From: Acidimicrobiales bacterium
Lineage (GTDB): Bacteria; Actinomycetota; Acidimicrobiia; Acidimicrobiales; JABEUL01
Reading direction: 5' to 3'
Length of the DNA: 5,664 nt
Assembly: GCA_027451605.1 (NCBI GenBank)
Contig: DAIDJA010000131.1
Coordinates: 1-5,664 of the forward strand
Shown: positions 5,401 through 5,664 of the stretch, piece by piece
Layout: every line of letters starts with the position of its first letter
Position numbering within the stretch: position 1 is the first letter of the stretch
Position numbers and translations under genes: made by a program
Notes under the pieces: generated by a model
Seen by the model: only the letters and a program-made list of their open reading frames with translations
Databases searched by the model: none
What the model was told of the DNA's origin: nothing

Positions 5401-5664
5401 TCAGTTCAATGACCTGATTATCGTGACTACTTTCCCAAATATTGTAACCTCGTCCGGTGCAACGTCGATAACGCTGAAATTTTCATTTGCGGGTTTGAGA
5501 TGAATTCTGTCTTCAAAACGATGAAAATATTTAACGGTTGCCTCGTTGTCATTTATCCCCGCAACTACAATTTGTCCGATTTCGGCGGTGTTCTGAGATC
5601 TTGTTATAACAAGATCATTGTTAAAAATTCCGGCGTTAATCATTGATTCGCCTCGGACTCGGAG
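5401..5664 (-). CDS. lexA: LexA repressor, C-terminal autoprotease part (5' end outside window)
   Basis: The frame is open to the window edge and gives the last 87 residues of a LexA/S24-family peptidase domain; the ATG at 5643 is internal. The visible start LRVRGESM contains the nucleophilic Ser (codon 5644-5646), and NEATVKYF carries the general-base Lys (codon 5530-5532). The segment GQIVVAGINDNEATVK and the ending VTIFGKVVTIIR follow LexA closely. LexA represses SOS genes and cleaves itself when bound to RecA filaments. The DNA-binding domain and the Ala-Gly cleavage site lie outside the window. UmuD-like proteins share this fold, but the actinobacterial LexA ending GKVV(T/A)(I/V)(I/L)R makes LexA the better call. 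It converges on the secreted-protein gene, with no sign of co-regulation; no GAAC-N4-GTTC SOS box was found in the window. Confidence 0.88.
   Translation of the reverse strand, partial: LRVRGESMINAGIFNNDLVITRSQNTAEIGQIVVAGINDNEATVKYFHRFEDRIHLKPANENFSVIDVAPDEVTIFGKVVTIIRSLN

Overview
This 5.66-kb window most likely comes from an actinomycete-type (Actinomycetota) chromosome of unusually moderate to low G+C. Acidimicrobiia is my best guess, from the style of the secreted protein and the base composition, but there is no phylogenetic marker here to prove it. The strongest clue is gene order. A PASTA-domain Ser/Thr kinase tail (+), a convergent trpG/pabA glutamine amidotransferase (-) and crgA (+) reproduce the relative order and orientation of pknB-trpG-crgA near the origin in Mycobacterium tuberculosis. 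Here no gene stands between trpG and crgA.

Layout. Positions 1-1184 hold the 3' part of a PknB-like kinase gene: juxtamembrane segment, one membrane helix, four PASTA domains and a Ser/Thr-rich tail. The kinase domain is outside the window. A 36-bp perfect-arm inverted repeat (1214-1249) separates it from, and overlaps the end of, trpG/pabA (1226-1807, minus). The 252-bp intergenic region 1808-2059 is AT-rich. It contains a TTGACA element, a 15-bp palindrome, and a set of helically phased TTAAC motifs directly upstream of a TATACT -10-like element, followed by a Shine-Dalgarno and crgA (2060-2374). Positions 2474-5269 encode a 931-residue secreted protein with signal peptide, degenerate CAP/SCP-like domain, IPT/TIG, FN3, second IPT/TIG and three copies of a roughly 125-residue beta-rich repeat. 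Positions 5270-5400 are a convergent intergenic spacer with a small palindrome. Positions 5401-5664 (minus) are the 3' end of lexA.

Functional themes. PknB and CrgA belong to the envelope-growth and division network of Actinobacteria: peptidoglycan sensing by PASTA domains, and CrgA as a septal membrane protein. TrpG/PabA (folate or tryptophan biosynthesis) and LexA (SOS regulation) are housekeeping genes. The large secreted protein is the accessory-looking element. Its domain order suggests an exported surface or matrix protein, but its biochemical role is not known. I see no mobile element, CRISPR array, tRNA or rRNA, and no clear evidence for a wholly new system. The most interesting points are the phased motifs in front of crgA and the secreted multidomain protein with an altered CAP active site.
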